A DNA stretch of 64,000 nucleotides from JBAYIE01 sp965279165. GTDB lineage: Bacteria > Bacteroidota > Bacteroidia > UKL13-3. Within the stretch, counting starts at the first letter, position 1; every line of letters begins with the position of its first letter. Position numbers and translations under genes: made by a program. Below are positions 43,117 to 51,050 of the stretch, in pieces. The stretch covers positions 1,364,001 to 1,428,000 of the forward strand of contig OZ257140.1 of NCBI GenBank assembly GCA_965279165.1. The letters are read 5' to 3'. The notes beneath the pieces were generated by a model. The model worked only from the letters and a program-made list of their open reading frames with translations, was not told the DNA's origin and did no database searches.

Positions 43117-44460
43117 TCACTTCTTAATCACTTTATGCGTTTTATAATCTTGAGAATCATTCCTTATTTTTAAAAAATAAAACCCTTCAGTGATTGATCG
43201 GAAATCGATTTCTACTTCTGCATTTCCATTTAAAATCATTTTACCAGTAAGGTCATATATCTCATAATTAAAAGGCTTGTTTAAGTCTATCTGAAGAAAA
43301 TCTAATACAGGATTGGGATAACAATTTACATACTTATATACTACTTCATCTTTAACAGCTGTATAGCTCTTATTCGATACTATAAAAGACAACATCCGAG
43401 TAATACATCTTCCATCTTTCTGTAATGATTTTATGTGAAATATAAATGATCCCGGCAGATGTCTACATTTAACCAAATCCATATATTGCTCAAGTGAAAT
43501 ATACGTTGAATCATTTACCGTTGAATAAGATAATTTTGATAATTCGCCTCCAAATCTTGAAAGGGTTGAAAATTCCTCAACTTCAACTGAATTAGCATCT
43601 GGATCAAAGAACACAAAATCAATTTTTAATGTATCTCCAGGATCCTTTTTATATTCTATAAAATCTTTTGCATTAATTAAGGTTTTGTCAAAAATAAAAC
43701 GGCTATGAAGACTGCTATCAGTCACAATAGTTGTCGCTACCCTCGTTTCTCCCAACAATTGAAAGTACTTGCTGAATAAGGTTGTTGTATGAAGGTCAAG
43801 GGACTTTTTTTGATTATATAAAAAATCTCCTGTTGAAGAATTGAGAGTGATTAAAGAATCATAATTAGTGTTCTCAGTTAGGGTATATTTAGCAGCTCCA
43901 AAATTATTAAAAGACAATGTGTCTTTGCTTTTTGTTTCGACAAATAAATTACCTCTCAATACTTCTTGTGGATTATGATGAATTATCCCACAGTAAAATG
44001 TGGGGCTGATCTCGTAACTTGAAAAAGTACTTGGAATATCTTGAATAAGATAGAAATAAAACAGGTTGTCAGAATCCCCAACTAAGGAAAAATTGCTATC
44101 AATAAAAATTCTGATAGTGCTTCCATCTTTTACACTATGCTCCCAAGTATAATTAGCAATTGTCGTTGAATCGCATAGTGTTTGTATACTAGAAATTTGA
44201 ATAAATCTAGACCACCTGGTTTTAAAATAAACAGAATCAGGGATACTACTTCCTTTTGCAAACAAAATATTAGCAGTTATTTGATATTTATAATTCCCGA
44301 TACCCTGAGAATATATATATCCGCCCAATGGTTTGATTGTTCCTGCTCTCGATATTTCGTTTGTAAAAAGGAGTAATAGTAAAATAATAAAGCGCAGACA
44401 AGCCAAATTAATTTTTAATAAAGGTCTTGGATATCGTAATATATTTTGCATTATATTCAT
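43117..44460 (-). CDS. Secreted T9SS cargo, paralogue A of a three-member family
   Basis: 447 residues. A long N terminus leads into a hydrophobic signal segment (FIILLLLLFTNEISRAG, about 25-41); an internal Met may be the true start. Shared with paralogues B and C: YKYQITANILF then SIPDSVYF near the start, SRFIFDKTLI then DTLKIDFVFFDPDANS in the middle, and the motif LPGSFIFHIKS before RMLSFIVSN. The last ~80 residues are a T9SS type A domain (CYPNPVLDFLQIDL, YDLTGKMIL, GFYFLKI). The gene is AT-richer than the housekeeping genes. Function unknown; likely a surface or released protein. Confidence 0.75.
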   Translation of the reverse strand: MNIMQNILRYPRPLLKINLACLRFIILLLLLFTNEISRAGTIKPLGGYIYSQGIGNYKYQITANILFAKGSSIPDSVYFKTRWSRFIQISSIQTLCDSTTIANYTWEHSVKDGSTIRIFIDSNFSLVGDSDNLFYFYLIQDIPSTFSSYEISPTFYCGIIHHNPQEVLRGNLFVETKSKDTLSFNNFGAAKYTLTENTNYDSLITLNSSTGDFLYNQKKSLDLHTTTLFSKYFQLLGETRVATTIVTDSSLHSRFIFDKTLINAKDFIEYKKDPGDTLKIDFVFFDPDANSVEVEEFSTLSRFGGELSKLSYSTVNDSTYISLEQYMDLVKCRHLPGSFIFHIKSLQKDGRCITRMLSFIVSNKSYTAVKDEVVYKYVNCYPNPVLDFLQIDLNKPFNYEIYDLTGKMILNGNAEVEIDFRSITEGFYFLKIRNDSQDYKTHKVIKK

Positions 44461-44483
44461 TATTCAAGGATTGATAGTGTATT

Positions 44484-45824
44484 CTATTCCTTAATAATTT
44501 TAAAAATAGCAGACTCACCTAATTCTGTACTCACCAATAAAAAGTAAATACCAGTTACTAATTCACTTGTTGAAACTTCTCTTGTAGAATTGCCAGAACA
44601 AACCATTTTACCTAGAAGATCATAAATGTTATATTTAAAATTGGTTGAACCAGTAATCGATACAAAATCAATTGCAGGATTAGGAAAGCACTGTAATACA
44701 ATTTTGGAAGGTTCCTCTGAAATTCCAGTCCTATCTTCCGGATTTTTTATATAAAATGAAAAATACCGATTAAAGCATCGCCTTCCATGCTTTTTTGAAC
44801 GCAAATGAAAATTATATGCGCCAGGTAAATTTTTATACACGTTACTACTTGCCATCAACTTAAAATCGACATTCAATGTATCTCCATGTTTGGTATATTC
44901 AACAATTGGATTCTCAACCCCATATTTTTCTAATGTCGAATACATGACCGGCTCAATCTCATCGGCATCCTTATCAATATAGGAAAAACGAAATCTAAAA
45001 GTATCTAAATAGTTTGCTTCTATACCAATATGACCCATGTTGTCCATTAACAACGTATCATATAAGAATCGGCCTTTAACGTTTGAATCGGCATTGATTG
45101 TAAAATCTACAAACATGTACGAACTAAACCAAGTATATTTCAATGCCAAAAATCTTTTATATAAAGTTACTTCTTCCGGAACCCTCCAACTCAAATTCCC
45201 TGTATATGGGTGAACCTTGATTTGATCCTGGGTATTTAATGAATCGCTATTGCCTATTCCAAGAAAACTGAGTGAATCAATATAATTATTTTGCGACCGA
45301 TATAAATTTACATTTAATTTTTCTCCAGGAATAACGTCTATCGTATTGAGGTCAAATTCCGGGGAACAGTTTGCAATAATTCCGAAATCTGTATTAATTA
45401 ATCCATGAATATAATAATAAGTGTGTAACGTATCTTTAGTATCAACGCCATAATACCGATACTTTTTTGGCAAGAAAACAGTTATTAACCATGGCCCACT
45501 TAGACCCCAAAAATCTATTCTACAACTATAACTAACTAAAACAGTAGAATCACAAGAATCAACCACAGAAATAGAATTTGATACTTTTAAACTAAGACCC
45601 GCATAATCAAAAACAACAGTATCAGGTACCTCATCAACCATTTTTAAACGAAGATTTGCTGTCAATTCATACATATAGTCCCATTGGTTGTATGGATCAA
45701 GCTTTCGAGTTTTAAGTTCACTCCCTATTGGATATATATACTGTGCTTCGCAGGTAAATGCCAGAAAAACTAAAAAAACTAAAAAAGCTTTGCTAATATA
45801 TAACATGTAATGATTTTTAACCAT
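44484..45824 (-). CDS. Secreted T9SS cargo, paralogue B of a three-member family
   Basis: 446 residues. Signal peptide around KAFLVFLVFLAFTCEAQ (about 12-28). Family landmarks: DYMYELTANLRLKM then EVPDTVVF, GRFLYDTLLM with DTFRFRFSYIDKDADE, LPGAYNFHLRSKKHGRRCF with YFSFYIKN, and a T9SS type A domain CFPNPAIDFVSI, YDLLGKMV, GIYFLLV. It lies 23 bases upstream of paralogue A on the same strand and the two are probably cotranscribed. Identity with A is modest and spread over the full length, so the duplication is old. Function unknown. Confidence 0.78.
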   Translation of the reverse strand: MVKNHYMLYISKAFLVFLVFLAFTCEAQYIYPIGSELKTRKLDPYNQWDYMYELTANLRLKMVDEVPDTVVFDYAGLSLKVSNSISVVDSCDSTVLVSYSCRIDFWGLSGPWLITVFLPKKYRYYGVDTKDTLHTYYYIHGLINTDFGIIANCSPEFDLNTIDVIPGEKLNVNLYRSQNNYIDSLSFLGIGNSDSLNTQDQIKVHPYTGNLSWRVPEEVTLYKRFLALKYTWFSSYMFVDFTINADSNVKGRFLYDTLLMDNMGHIGIEANYLDTFRFRFSYIDKDADEIEPVMYSTLEKYGVENPIVEYTKHGDTLNVDFKLMASSNVYKNLPGAYNFHLRSKKHGRRCFNRYFSFYIKNPEDRTGISEEPSKIVLQCFPNPAIDFVSITGSTNFKYNIYDLLGKMVCSGNSTREVSTSELVTGIYFLLVSTELGESAIFKIIKE

Positions 45825-46169
45825 TTAGAAAAATTGCATTAGTTTTTAATTATTTTTGATGTTTAGGTAACACCATTAATTATGCTAAAGGTATTAAAAT
45901 AAACTCTTTTCGACAAATTTGAAATATCAATCACTCAGTTCTCGCGAGTATCATGCTCATCTACCGATACCTTCCTACCTAACGAATTTCAAGCACTTTG
46001 ATTGGACTTTCCATACTGGCTAAACTTAAGCGATTATAATGCAGATGACAGACTCGGAAACAAGGAAAATAGTATCTTAAATATTCTTTCAGTCCTCCTG
46101 CCAAGCCAAAACAATCAAATGGTATCCACGCTACATTTCAATTTGGTACCTATAACAACCAAAACTAAG
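45825..46169. other. Intergenic stretch holding a degraded rluD end copy
   Basis: 345 bases between paralogue B and the outer-membrane protein gene. Apart from the rluD-like remnant at 46089-46139 nothing was recognised. Confidence 0.6.
46089..46139 (-). pseudogene. Degraded second copy of the rluD 3' end
   Basis: On the minus strand the frame reads E-M-stop-RGYHLIVLAWQED-stop, against EKWRGYHINVLARQED-stop at the end of intact rluD (48775). The Trp codon TGG has become TAG. The DNA block AGTCCTCCTGCC..GCCAAAACA is shared. Only the last ~16 codons remain. Confidence 0.7.
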
Positions 46170-46790
46170 TTATTTTTTATCTTTCAAATGCTTTTTAGGA
46201 ATTGCAAAAACAAAAAAACGAAATGTTAGATCAAGATTTGTATTTAATCCAAATATGTTAATTCCATAATGCGAAATATCATTTTGGAAAGTAAAATAAA
46301 TATCTCCTAAAGACAATTCTAGAGCAGTTCTCTCATTTAAAAAAGCATAAAAACCTGGTCGTATGGCGAATGTCCAAAAACTTTGATCTTGAGAAAATAA
46401 GTCATTCGATTCCTTACCATACATCAGGGAGTTAGTAATGGTTAACCCGAAACTATTGTCTTTAAAAGGAAAGTATCTTCGAACTAATCCACCAACATAA
46501 TAGGTTAGAGATTCCCACGATTTAGAATTACTCTTAGAGTATTGGTATTTTGTACCTAAAAATAAACCAATCGATCTATTGTCTTCTTTAAACCATGTAT
46601 AACTAGGCACAACAGCTATCGAGAAAGAATTAAAATCTCCTGTTGCATATTTCTCACCATTAAATCCTAATTGAGAGTTTAAACCAAACGATTTTGTTCC
46701 TTTATAAATCTGAGCATACCCAAACGATGTAATAAACATTAAAATTATTAATGCAATTATTTTAAAATAATGAGTTGAATCATTTTTCAT
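46170..46790 (-). CDS. Predicted outer-membrane beta-barrel protein
   Basis: 206 residues from the ATG at 46790, which gives a shorter, better signal peptide (HYFKIIALIILMFITSFGYAQ) than the ATG nine codons upstream. The mature part has strands typical of Bacteroidota porin-like proteins: FNSFSIAVVPSYTWF, RSIGLFLGTKYQYSK, YYVGGLVRRYFPF, FGLTITNSLMYG, FAIRPGFYAFLNERTALELS, then LTFRFFVFA near the end. About eight to ten strands. Function unknown. It lies between two copies of the rluD 3' end. Confidence 0.75.
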   Translation of the reverse strand: MKNDSTHYFKIIALIILMFITSFGYAQIYKGTKSFGLNSQLGFNGEKYATGDFNSFSIAVVPSYTWFKEDNRSIGLFLGTKYQYSKSNSKSWESLTYYVGGLVRRYFPFKDNSFGLTITNSLMYGKESNDLFSQDQSFWTFAIRPGFYAFLNERTALELSLGDIYFTFQNDISHYGINIFGLNTNLDLTFRFFVFAIPKKHLKDKK

Positions 46791-46858
46791 TTTTATTATA
46801 TACGAAACTAAGTACATTATTTAGCCCTTTTATAAATCTATTTGATATTGAAATTTCC

Positions 46859-46933
46859 TTATTCCTCCTGCCTCGCCAAAACATTTACATAATACCCTCT
46901 CCACTTTTCTAAAATAGCCTTGAAGTCGAGCGA
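46859..46933 (-). pseudogene. Diverged copy of the last codons of rluD
   Basis: A 75-base copy of the end of rluD. The translation includes LEKWRGYYVNVLARQEE then TAA, against LEKWRGYHINVLARQED then TAG in the intact gene; 18 of the last 22 residues agree and the frame is intact. Differences are conservative (His-Ile to Tyr-Val, Asp to Glu), as between homologous genes of related strains. Nothing of rluD upstream of these codons is present. Confidence 0.85.
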
Positions 46934-46979
46934 AGGAAATAGATAACTAGACTTGATTATCTAATTGACCATCTCGCTA

Positions 46980-48326
46980 TTATTCTTTTACAAACCTTGA
47001 AATCGCTGAACCTTGATCAGTTACTAGTTTCAAAATGTAGACTCCTTTATTTAAGTTTTGAACTTCAATTGGTAGTGTATTATGTTTTGATATTGCTCGC
47101 CCAGTTATATCAAGAATTGTAACATCTATTTTACTAGGTGCATCTTTAATATAAATAAAATCTGCGCATGGATTAGGATACACGGTACATTTATTTTCTT
47201 TAATTACCTCGTTTATATTTGAAATAGCGTCTGGGTTAATTACATAAAATGAAAAAATACGATTCTGTGCTTTCCTATCATTTGCAAATGATTTGAAAAC
47301 AAAATTGTAGCAAGCAGGAAGGTACTGAAACGCAGATTCACTTAAATCTAGAGTAAAGTCAACAACAGTTGTGTCACCAATACGTATTGTAGAAATCTTT
47401 GGAAAATCCTTATCAGTGCCCGAAGGATTGAATAATGTAGTATACCAATCCATATTGCTTTTTGTCGAATTTGGATCGATGAATTTGAAATTAAATTTAA
47501 ATTGACCCGGTTGGTTTATATTTAAATAAGGTAACCCAAGTGAATCCAAAAAAGAAGGTTCAACTAAAAATCGACTTTTTACTTGTGAATCAACTTTAAA
47601 CGATATTATAGGTTGTGAAAAATAATGGCCATCTGAGTATCCAATCTCAGGAGAGAATTGATAAAGGCCGTTAATTTCTGGAGTTTTCCAGAGGAAAACT
47701 CCAGTCTGTTTCCCAAGAACGAAATTTGTATCGGAAATTGCAAAATACTGAAATGGCTTAAGACTATGTGGAACTCGAAATGAATTGAACAATGGGGGGT
47801 CGTACATTATTGTATTAAGACCTTTATGTGCATACAAACTCCCAGTGACAGTCTCACCAGGATACACATGAATTATTCCGTCTAATAACTCAGGAATTGT
47901 TCCTGCTAGAGCATCGTTTGAGTGCCCGTTAAAAGAATAGTTTTCGTCGGTCTTAACATTTCTTCCAGAGTATACAAATAAACCATCATTGTGAAACCAG
48001 AAGTTTCTGCCAAGTGCATAATTTACTACAGTGTCATAAGTAGCTGTAATGGTGGAATCAAAATTCTGGCTTTTACTTACCAACGGCATGGTCAAGACTT
48101 CAAGAATACCACTTGTCCAAAAACTGAGATGATCTGGAATTGAGTCTGTTTCATACAGAACCATATTACATTTTAATTGATAAGTATTCCCGGTTAGAAG
48201 TTGATAAGATAAGAATTGAGCAGATAAAGGATGCAGTTTCTGAGCATTCACATGACTTAATCCAAAATGCATGAATAGGAGTAAAATACTACTCTTTATC
48301 AAATTTCTTTTTTTCTGAAATTCCAT
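46980..48326 (-). CDS. Secreted T9SS cargo, paralogue C of a three-member family
   Basis: 448 residues. Signal segment IKSSILLLFMHFGLSHVNAQ (about 10-29). Family landmarks: NTYQLKCNMVLYE then SIPDHLSF, SRFLVEPSFL with QFKFNFKFIDPNS, LPACYNFVFKS with NRIFSFYVIN, and the T9SS type A domain VYPNPCADFIYI, LDITGRAI, GVYILKL. It is bracketed by the rluD end copy at 46859-46933 and the intact rluD end at 48775, together with the small antitoxin-like gene. Function unknown. Confidence 0.78.
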   Translation of the reverse strand: MEFQKKRNLIKSSILLLFMHFGLSHVNAQKLHPLSAQFLSYQLLTGNTYQLKCNMVLYETDSIPDHLSFWTSGILEVLTMPLVSKSQNFDSTITATYDTVVNYALGRNFWFHNDGLFVYSGRNVKTDENYSFNGHSNDALAGTIPELLDGIIHVYPGETVTGSLYAHKGLNTIMYDPPLFNSFRVPHSLKPFQYFAISDTNFVLGKQTGVFLWKTPEINGLYQFSPEIGYSDGHYFSQPIISFKVDSQVKSRFLVEPSFLDSLGLPYLNINQPGQFKFNFKFIDPNSTKSNMDWYTTLFNPSGTDKDFPKISTIRIGDTTVVDFTLDLSESAFQYLPACYNFVFKSFANDRKAQNRIFSFYVINPDAISNINEVIKENKCTVYPNPCADFIYIKDAPSKIDVTILDITGRAISKHNTLPIEVQNLNKGVYILKLVTDQGSAISRFVKE

Positions 48327-48409
48327 TACTTAATGCAATTTAGACAATATTGTCATAAATCAGCTTTTTTTGGTTGGCTTGCCTTTCAAAAACATCTATT
48401 GTTTTAACT

Positions 48410-48616
48410 TTATAAGTCATTTAAAAAATCTTCTGCATTATGCGCTTTCTTTTTACCCGCCTTAATTAATTTCATCTCCTCTACCGCTTCTTTTATTTCT
48501 TCTAATAGGATTGCTTTACTTTCCGTAATTGGCTTGGCTTTTACATAGGAGATACTTTTTAAAACCTCCAATAATGAGGATGCCTTATTGTCAGGTATAT
48601 CTAATAATACTTTCAT
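48410..48616 (-). CDS. Small antitoxin-like protein, no toxin partner
   Basis: 68 residues: KVLLDIPDNKASSLLEVLKS, then a Lys/Glu-rich helix (LLEEIKEAVEEMKLIKAGKK) and AHNAEDFLNDL. This is the pattern of small Bacteroidota proteins usually placed directly before a RelE/ParE-type toxin gene. Here no toxin frame follows; paralogue C is next. The 158 bases upstream hold no gene. It is therefore a probable orphan antitoxin or a solitary regulator. The family assignment rests on pattern memory, so moderate confidence. Confidence 0.6.
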   Translation of the reverse strand: MKVLLDIPDNKASSLLEVLKSISYVKAKPITESKAILLEEIKEAVEEMKLIKAGKKKAHNAEDFLNDL

Positions 48617-48774
48617 ATTTTGATTTAATAGGTTTTACTTATGGAATTGATATTGCCTTATGAGGATTGCTTCTTTTATTAACGCTTTATGTGGTACTAA
48701 AATTATGGTTATCAAATTTACTTAATGTACATGTAAATACAAGTTTGTAAAATTCAAATTTAACTAATCGAATC

Positions 48775-49866
48775 CTAGTCCTCCTGCCTCGCCAAAACAT
48801 TTATATGATACCCTCTCCACTTTTCTAAAATAGCCTCAAAGTCGGGTGGAACGGGCGCTTCAAAGTACATTTCCTTTCCTGTTTTGGGATGTATAAATCC
48901 TAGAGAGCGGGCGTGTAATGCTTGTCGCGGACAAATCTTAAAACAATTTTCTACAAATTGCATGTATTTGCTGTGGTTTGGTCCTTTCAAAATTCTTGAT
49001 CCCCCGTATGTTTCGTCTGAAAATAACGAATGTCCCGCATGTTTCATGTGAACGCGAATCTGATGTGTACGACCTGTTTCGAGTCGGCATTCAATTAAAG
49101 TAACGTATTGCAATCTTTCCAACACTTCATAATGTGTAATGCTCCAACGGCCTTCGGCTTCGGTATCGTATAATTGAAATACCCTGCGGTCTTTTGCACT
49201 GCGACCGATAAATCCGGTGATGGTACCATTGTTTTCTTCAAAATCGCCCCAGGCTAAGGCCACATATCTTCGTTTAATGCTGTGGTTAAAAAATTGTTTT
49301 GCAAGGTGGGTCATTGCCATTTCGTTTTTTGCAATCACCAATAATCCGGAAGTGTTTTTATCGATGCGGTGTACCAAACCCGGACGAATATTATTTTCTT
49401 TCGAAAAATCATTGTCTTTTAAGTACCAAGCCAACGCATTAACCAAAGTTCCTGTTACATTGTTATGTCCCGGATGCACTACCATGCCTGCCGGTTTATT
49501 TACAATCATCAAATCAGCATCTTCATATACAATATCGAGTGGAATTTCTTCGGGAACAATTTCGGTATCCTTTGGCGGATGCGGTAGAACAATAGAAATT
49601 ACATCCAGTGGTTTAATTTTATAACTCGACTTTATGGGTTTGTCGTTAACCAGAATAGAACCCGATTCGGCTGCATTTTGTAATTTGGTACGGCTTGCAT
49701 TTGGAATGCGTATCATCAAAAACTTATCGATACGCATTTGGGCCTGGCCTTTGTCTACAACAATTCGATGGTGTTCAAATAGGTCTTGTTCCGCTTCGCC
49801 GTCTTGGCTATCAACTGATTCTTCATCTGGCAAGTCGGCCTCGTCTTCAAATTTATTATAATACAT
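48775..49866 (-). CDS. rluD: RluA/RluD family 23S rRNA pseudouridine synthase
   Basis: 363 residues from the ATG at 49866. The frame is open 35 codons further upstream, but that part has no similarity to the family and would overlap the cyclase gene deeply; the chosen start overlaps its stop by 11 bases, indicating coupling. An acidic N-terminal stretch is followed by an S4 RNA-binding domain (about 45-95) and the catalytic domain with Asp169 in GLVHRIDKNTSGLLV. It isomerises uridines in 23S rRNA in the cytosol (RluD: helix 69); the exact target site is inferred from the family. Its last codons occur twice more downstream (46859-46933 and 46089-46139). Confidence 0.9.
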   Translation of the reverse strand: MYYNKFEDEADLPDEESVDSQDGEAEQDLFEHHRIVVDKGQAQMRIDKFLMIRIPNASRTKLQNAAESGSILVNDKPIKSSYKIKPLDVISIVLPHPPKDTEIVPEEIPLDIVYEDADLMIVNKPAGMVVHPGHNNVTGTLVNALAWYLKDNDFSKENNIRPGLVHRIDKNTSGLLVIAKNEMAMTHLAKQFFNHSIKRRYVALAWGDFEENNGTITGFIGRSAKDRRVFQLYDTEAEGRWSITHYEVLERLQYVTLIECRLETGRTHQIRVHMKHAGHSLFSDETYGGSRILKGPNHSKYMQFVENCFKICPRQALHARSLGFIHPKTGKEMYFEAPVPPDFEAILEKWRGYHINVLARQED

Positions 49867-50596
49867 GTTGCAATGGATAAAGAATGGGTTTACTTGGAGA
49901 TGCATCGCTTTCAATGGGAGCGATTTGCATATTGAGCAAATATACGCCATCTTTAATGGCCTCAGGAACAAAAATCATTTCGGTAATGGTGGCTTGTAAT
50001 CGCGGGTTTGCAGGATATTGCCAGAATGCATGGTGTGCAGACAGTTTCCCTTCGTCGTGTTCGGGATCAACAGAAGGCAAATCAATTAACAAATTTTTGA
50101 TATTTATATCTGCTAAATACGCGCATAATTCTGTTGTTAAATAAACAGGATTATTACCCGAATAATTTTGGGTAAGTTTTTCGTTGCTGTTTGGTAAATT
50201 ACGTATCACCAACGATTCGATTCCTTGATAAATAAGTTCTTTTACATGTTGCAATGCAATGGTGCCATTTTCGGGGGTGACCGAAATAACTTGTGCCATG
50301 CTAAAAAAAGAAGTAAGTGTTTGGTTGATGGTGATGCGTTCTTTTGCAATATGACCAACACATTCGGTATGGGTGCCATTGCCATGTGCATTGATAAACA
50401 GGTTTTCGCAATTTACATTTCCTCCTAGTTGCACCGAGCCAATAAAGCCATCGGCCTGTAAAGGCTTAAACTCCGGGAAGGGAATACCAAAAGCATTTGG
50501 GTTTTGCTTACCCGAACGCAGTGGAATTGAAATATCGAAACCATGTTGCAGGTCGATTTGCCATTTTTTTTCGGACCACTCAATAAAAACTTGCAT
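49856..50596 (-). CDS. Cyclase family protein (kynurenine formamidase-like hydrolase)
   Basis: 246 residues. The metal-binding motif of the family, HxGTHxDxPxH, appears as HGNGTHTECVGH (71-82), with Glu in place of the Asp and all three His in place. Further features are DISIPLRSG near the N terminus and LLIDLPSVDPEHDEGKLSAH (about 168-187), the distal metal/substrate region. Such enzymes hydrolyse N-formylkynurenine, isatin or related amides with Zn or Mn; no kynurenine pathway genes are nearby, so the substrate is open. It overlaps rluD. Confidence 0.82.
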   Translation of the reverse strand: MQVFIEWSEKKWQIDLQHGFDISIPLRSGKQNPNAFGIPFPEFKPLQADGFIGSVQLGGNVNCENLFINAHGNGTHTECVGHIAKERITINQTLTSFFSMAQVISVTPENGTIALQHVKELIYQGIESLVIRNLPNSNEKLTQNYSGNNPVYLTTELCAYLADINIKNLLIDLPSVDPEHDEGKLSAHHAFWQYPANPRLQATITEMIFVPEAIKDGVYLLNMQIAPIESDASPSKPILYPLQHVL

Positions 50597-51050
50597 TGTA
50601 CGTTATACCTATTCATGCGAATATCTTTATATTTCGGGTATCTAAATAATAAAAAAAATAAAGTTTCGAAATAATAATTCATAGAATCTTGTTGACAATA
50701 ATCCAAAGTTATTTATAAGAATTGTAATTTGTTTTTGATAGTAAATTATAATAAGATTGAGTTTCAAGGTAGGAAATGCGTGAAGGATTGAAGCGGAAAT
50801 CCCATGAAGTGAGTGTACTCACGCTACTTCATGGATTGCAGCGAAAAGCCTGACCCCCGCTTATATAAAACAAGAGAGCGAACCGAGAAATTCTCATTCT
50901 GATAAAGCTCTTGCCGCTCTTGTAGTTTTATTATGCGGGGGGCACGCCCAAAGAATTACACTATAAAATTAAATTATTTTAAGGCTGAATTAGACTTTAA
51001 ATATTGACTAGACGAATTATAAATGACAAAAAACTATTAGGTTTGATACA
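50597..51050. other. Intergenic region with a probable structured element
   Basis: A 454-base gap. In 50776-50945 GGATTGAAGCGGAAATCC is followed by an inverted repeat, CCATGAAGT (50802-50810) and ACTTCATGG (50826-50834), and by GGATTGCAGCGAAAAGCC, then GACCCCCGC. Around 50935 GCGGGGGGCACGCCC could pair back with GACCCCCGC. A -7-like TAGGTTTG lies at 51038-51045, just before the kinase gene. This could be an ncRNA, a leader or a dispersed repeat; no gene is seen. Confidence 0.6.

Noticed and set aside
49867..49971. 35-codon N-terminal extension of rluD
   Set aside because: It overlaps the cyclase gene and has no family similarity; the ATG at 49866 gives the usual acidic start and S4 domain.
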